From assembly GCF_016741785.1 (NCBI RefSeq), contig NZ_JAERRL010000007.1:124001-188000 (forward strand): DNA of 64,000 bases, read 5' to 3'. This DNA is from Streptomyces sp. 7-21. GTDB taxonomy: Bacteria; Actinomycetota; Actinomycetes; Streptomycetales; Streptomycetaceae. The translations under genes and the position numbers were made by a program. Numbering within the stretch: the first letter of the stretch is position 1; the number at the start of each line of letters is the position of its first letter. The notes below the pieces were generated by a model. The model had not been told where the DNA came from, did not search any database, and worked only from the letters and a program-made list of their open reading frames with translations. This document shows positions 61,331 to 64,000 of the stretch, in pieces.

Positions 61331-61849
61331 ATGAGCGAACCGACCGCCGCCCGCGCCGTCCTCGAGGTCTGGTGTGACCTCCAGTGCCCCGACTGCCACC
61401 GCGCCGAGAGCGATCTGGCGGCGCTGCGGGAGCGGTTCGGGGACACGCTGGAGATCCGGCGCCGCCACTTCCCGCTGGCCTCGCACGCGCACGCCTACGC
61501 GGCCGCGCAGGCAGCCGAGGAGGCGTACGCGCAGGGCAAGGGCGACGAGTACTGCGCGGCGCTGCTGGCGCGCACCGACGACCTCGCCGCGCGCGGCGAG
61601 ACGGTGCTCACCGAGGTGGCCCGGGAGTGCGGCCTGGACGCCGGCGAGATCGAGTCGGCCCTCATCGACGGCCGCCACCTGCTGGCCGTGGACGCCGACC
61701 AGGCCGAGGGCCAGGCGATCGGGGTCACCGGCACCCCGACGTACGTGATCGGCGGCAAGCGGCTGGACGGCGGCAAGAGCCAGCAGGGCCTGCGGGAACG
61801 CGTCGCCAGGCTCGTGGAGTCCGCGCTGGCGGGCACGGACGCCTCCTGA
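61331..61849 (+). CDS. DsbA-family thioredoxin-fold oxidoreductase
   Basis: The 172-residue protein has a CPDC redox motif at 19-22 and the cis-proline loop GTPTYVIGG near 135, with an inserted helical domain between, as in DsbA/FrnE proteins. It has no signal peptide or membrane segment, so it acts in the cytoplasm. The ATG is 11 codons before the first strand, as expected. It converges with the GNAT gene. Confidence 0.85.
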   Translation: MSEPTAARAVLEVWCDLQCPDCHRAESDLAALRERFGDTLEIRRRHFPLASHAHAYAAAQAAEEAYAQGKGDEYCAALLARTDDLAARGETVLTEVARECGLDAGEIESALIDGRHLLAVDADQAEGQAIGVTGTPTYVIGGKRLDGGKSQQGLRERVARLVESALAGTDAS

Positions 61850-61870
61850 CCGGGCTGCTCCGGCGGCCGC

Positions 61871-62677
61871 TCACAGCAGCGGCTTGCCGAGCCTGATTCC
61901 GCTGATGCGGTACCCCAGCGAGGCGTACAGGCGCAGCGCCGGGTCGTTCGCCGGGGAGACCTTCAGGCCCAGCCGGCGGACACCGGCCTGGCGGCAGATC
62001 CGCTCCGCCTCGTGCATCAGCGTCCTGCCGTAGCCGCGCCGCTGGTCGCGGGGCCGGACGGCGACGGAGACGACGTGGCCGCCCGTGCCGTGGCCCAGCC
62101 GCGCGCCGCCGAGGCCCAGCCACAGCGAGCCGACGTCGGTGCCCTCGCGGGCCAGCATGCGCAGCGCCGGACGCGTGCCGCCGGGGCCGGGCGGCAGCGT
62201 CCCCAGCGCGCCGGCGGCCGCGCCCGGGACGGCGTCCGGCAGGAAACCGGGCCCCTGCTGGGCGAGCCAGCCCAGGTACTCCTCCTCGGTGACCGCGCGG
62301 ACGGCGGTGCCGGGCGGCGGCGCGGGCACAGGCTGGGTGAGGCCCTTGACCAGGGTGCGGGCCGACTCGGTGTAGCCGAGGGCCGAGGCCAGCGCCAGGG
62401 CGGCGCCGGCCGTCGCCGGGATGTCGGCCTGGATGTGGCGGCAGCCCCAGGAGCGCAGCACCTCCTCGGCGGCGAGCGCCGCGACGGTGGCACGGCCCCG
62501 GCGCCGCTCCGGGCCGTCGACCTCCAGCCGCAGAATGCGCCCGGTGCCGCCGGTCGCATCGGCGGCGAGGCGCAGCAGGCCCACCGCCCGGCTGTTGACG
62601 CGGATGTCGTACAGGCGGGCACGGCCCCCGGCCGCGTCGCGTTCCTCGGGGCCCGCCGGGCGCAGTGTCGTCGTCAT
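61871..62677 (-). CDS. GNAT-family N-acetyltransferase with duplicated domain
   Basis: The 268-residue protein has a clear C-terminal GNAT domain with acetyl-CoA-binding RPRDQRRGYGRTLM and the AGVRRLGLKVSPANDPALRLYASLGY segment. The N-terminal half (LRLEVDGPERRRGRATVAALAAEEVLRSWG) resembles a second, possibly degenerate, GNAT domain. The ATG at 62677 (TTTLRPAGPEERD) was chosen. The substrate is unknown. It lies 31 bases after the class IV aminotransferase on the same strand. Confidence 0.85.
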   Translation of the reverse strand: MTTTLRPAGPEERDAAGGRARLYDIRVNSRAVGLLRLAADATGGTGRILRLEVDGPERRRGRATVAALAAEEVLRSWGCRHIQADIPATAGAALALASALGYTESARTLVKGLTQPVPAPPPGTAVRAVTEEEYLGWLAQQGPGFLPDAVPGAAAGALGTLPPGPGGTRPALRMLAREGTDVGSLWLGLGGARLGHGTGGHVVSVAVRPRDQRRGYGRTLMHEAERICRQAGVRRLGLKVSPANDPALRLYASLGYRISGIRLGKPLL

Positions 62678-62708
62678 CGCAGGTTTTCTTCCCGCTGCGG
62701 CGGCCGGA

Positions 62709-63533
62709 TCACGGGTCGCTGTCGAGCGCCTCACGCTCCTGGAAGACGCGCATCACGCGCTGGGTCACCGGACCGGGGGCGCCGGGCAGCTCCCGGCCGT
62801 CGATCCGGCGGACGGCCTGCACGTCGCGGGTGGTGGAGGTCAGGAAGACCTCCTCGGCCCGCGCCAGGCAGTCCATGGGCAGGCCGGTCTCCTTGGCACC
62901 GGCCCATTCGAGCACGAGCGCCCTGGTGATGCCCGCCAGGCAGCCGGCGGACAGCGGCGGAGTGTGGAGCTCCCCGTCCAGCACCACGAAGACGTTGCTG
63001 CCCGTGCCCTCGCAGAGCTGGCCGGCGGTGTTCGGGAACAGCGCCTCGGAGGCGGCCCGCTGGCGGGCCCGGGCCAGGGCGATGACGTTCTCCGCGTACG
63101 AGGTGGTCTTCAGGCCGGTGAGGGCGCCGCGTTCATTGCGGGCCCAGGGCACCGTGATCACGGCGGTGGTGTCGGGCCGGCGCGTCCGCTCAGCGTGGGC
63201 GACGATCAGCGTCGGCGGCCCCTCGCCCCGGTCGGATCCCAGCGGCCCGCGGCCGCCCGTGTAGGTGATCCGCAGCCGGCCCAGCGGCAGCGGCACGGCG
63301 TCGAGGACGGCCCGGCAGGCACGGCGGACCTCACCGGGGTCGGGCTCGGGCAGCCCGATGCCGCGGGCGGAGGCGGCCAGCCGCTCCAGGTGCCGGGTCA
63401 GGGCGAACGGCTGGCCGTCCGCCGTCTTGACCGTCTCGAAGACCCCGTCTCCGACCGTCAGCCCGTGGTCGAAGACGGAGACCCGCGCCGCCCCGGGGTC
63501 GCGCAGCTGGCCGTCCAGCCAGATCAGCCCCAT
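62709..63533 (-). CDS. Class IV aminotransferase (aminodeoxychorismate lyase-like)
   Basis: The 274-residue PLP enzyme has FDHGLTVGDGVFET near 20-33, an active-site lysine in GLKTTSYAENVIALA, and CEGTGSNVFVV with EEVFLTSTTRDV towards the end. This pattern fits aminodeoxychorismate lyase (PabC), which makes p-aminobenzoate; a D-amino-acid or branched-chain aminotransferase is possible. No pabAB is adjacent. It starts at ATG 63533. Confidence 0.85.
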   Translation of the reverse strand: MGLIWLDGQLRDPGAARVSVFDHGLTVGDGVFETVKTADGQPFALTRHLERLAASARGIGLPEPDPGEVRRACRAVLDAVPLPLGRLRITYTGGRGPLGSDRGEGPPTLIVAHAERTRRPDTTAVITVPWARNERGALTGLKTTSYAENVIALARARQRAASEALFPNTAGQLCEGTGSNVFVVLDGELHTPPLSAGCLAGITRALVLEWAGAKETGLPMDCLARAEEVFLTSTTRDVQAVRRIDGRELPGAPGPVTQRVMRVFQEREALDSDP

Positions 63534-63651
63534 CGTGCTCTCTCCCGTCTGCCGGTTCCGTCGCCTGGTCCCCCGCTGCCGTTCCCCCCTACTGACGCTA
63601 CCTGGCCCGGCCGCGACAGGGGGGTGGCACAGGTCTCCCGGCAGACGGAGT

Positions 63652-63679
63652 TTGAGCTGGCCCGCGAATCCGCTAAAGT
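63652..63679 (+). promoter_or_regulatory. Promoter of the tRNA-Gly-Cys-Val cluster
   Basis: TTGAGC (63652-63657) and TAAAGT (63674-63679) are spaced by 16 bases, 44 bases ahead of tRNA-Gly. The sequence is AT-rich relative to its surroundings and in the right orientation. Confidence 0.6.
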
Positions 63680-63722
63680 TCATGACGTCCCCGGGATCAC
63701 ACCGAGACCGGAGGCAACGACT

Positions 63723-63795
<73 letters not shown>

Positions 63796-63818
63796 CGAAG
63801 GGGGCCTGCTCCCCCTGT

Positions 63819-63889
63819 GGTGGAGTGGCCGAGAGGCGAGGCAACGGCCTGCAAAGCCGTCTACACGGGTTCAAATCCCGTCTCCACCT
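63819..63889 (+). tRNA. tRNA-Cys (anticodon GCA)
   Basis: The 71-base cloverleaf has acceptor GGTGGAG/CTCCACC, anticodon stem ACGGC/GCCGT with loop CTGCAAA (anticodon GCA) and TpsiC arm CGGGTTCAAATCCCG. CCA is not encoded. Confidence 0.96.
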
Positions 63890-63890
63890 C

Positions 63891-63962
63891 GGACGATTAG
63901 CTCAGCGGGAGAGCGCTTCCCTGACACGGAAGAGGTCACTGGTTCAATCCCAGTATCGTCCA
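63891..63962 (+). tRNA. tRNA-Val (anticodon GAC)
   Basis: The 72-base cloverleaf has acceptor GGACGAT/ATCGTCC, anticodon stem CTTCC/GGAAG with loop CTGACAC (anticodon GAC) and TpsiC arm CTGGTTCAATCCCAG. Most of the body is identical to tRNA-Val(CAC) at 58688. It begins one base after tRNA-Cys. Confidence 0.96.
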
Positions 63963-63986
63963 CCGGGGCCGCAGGCCCTCGCCCCC

Positions 63987-64000
63987 GCGCGATTAGCTCA
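63987..64000 (+). tRNA. Start of a fourth tRNA, cut by window end
   Basis: GCGCGAT followed by TAGCTCA has the acceptor and D-arm start of a tRNA and matches tRNA-Val from the eighth base on. The anticodon lies outside the window. A second tRNA-Val is likely but not proven. Confidence 0.6.

Overview
The window is a stretch of core chromosome from a high-GC, sporulating actinomycete, almost certainly a member of Streptomycetaceae. Three developmental or nucleoid markers support this: a BldD protein with intact c-di-GMP-binding residues, the actinobacterial integration host factor sIHF/mIHF, and SsgB, a sporulation division protein found only in morphologically complex actinomycetes. Gene order follows what I recall of the Streptomyces coelicolor priA-to-ssgB region. 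I see no insertion sequence, prophage, integrase, CRISPR array or other sign of recent gene acquisition.

Layout. 1-232 holds the end of a helix-turn-helix protein. 268-6268 (minus strand) holds priA, metK, coaBC, rpoZ, gmk and the sIHF gene. 6505-16444 (minus) is a complete de novo pyrimidine operon, pyrR-pyrB-pyrC-(membrane PH-like protein)-carA-carB-pyrD-pyrF. Most of its junctions are stop/start overlaps, and a PyrR-binding RNA loop lies at its head. bldD (plus) reads away from the operon and carries its own operator. 17287-26417 (minus) holds nusB, efp, an inactive-looking M24 peptidase, a P-loop protein, and the shikimate genes aroQ, aroB, aroK, aroC and aroE below mltG. 26517-31186 (minus) holds ruvX, alaS, two small membrane proteins and rpsD. 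A DUF2470 gene behind a strong iron box reads the other way.

32082-36265 (minus) holds rarA, a VKOR homologue, hisS and a metallo-beta-lactamase-fold hydrolase. A membrane cyclophilin and a DUF349 protein follow on the plus strand. 38881-50476 (minus) holds relA, apt, secF, secD, yajC, ruvB, ruvA, ruvC, a YebC protein, pdxT and pdxS. 50661-54011 (minus) is the phosphatidylinositol mannoside cassette: pgsA, acyltransferase, pimA and a LemA-like protein. A 558-residue membrane protein reads plus and separates this cassette from the HIT hydrolase and thrS. The right end holds tRNA-Val(CAC), ssgB, a CGNR zinc-finger regulator, several small proteins, a DsbA-like protein, a GNAT protein, a class IV aminotransferase, and a tRNA cluster: Gly(GCC), Cys(GCA), Val(GAC) and a fourth tRNA cut by the window end.

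The window supplies UMP synthesis, chorismate synthesis, PLP synthesis, translation factors and synthetases, Sec export, Holliday-junction processing, the stringent response and PIM lipids. I found no multi-gene system that looks undescribed. The best leads are single genes or sites: the iron box between rpsD and the DUF2470 gene, the membrane protein embedded in the pyrimidine operon, the M24 protein without metal ligands, the acidic insert in SecD, and a few orphan membrane proteins.
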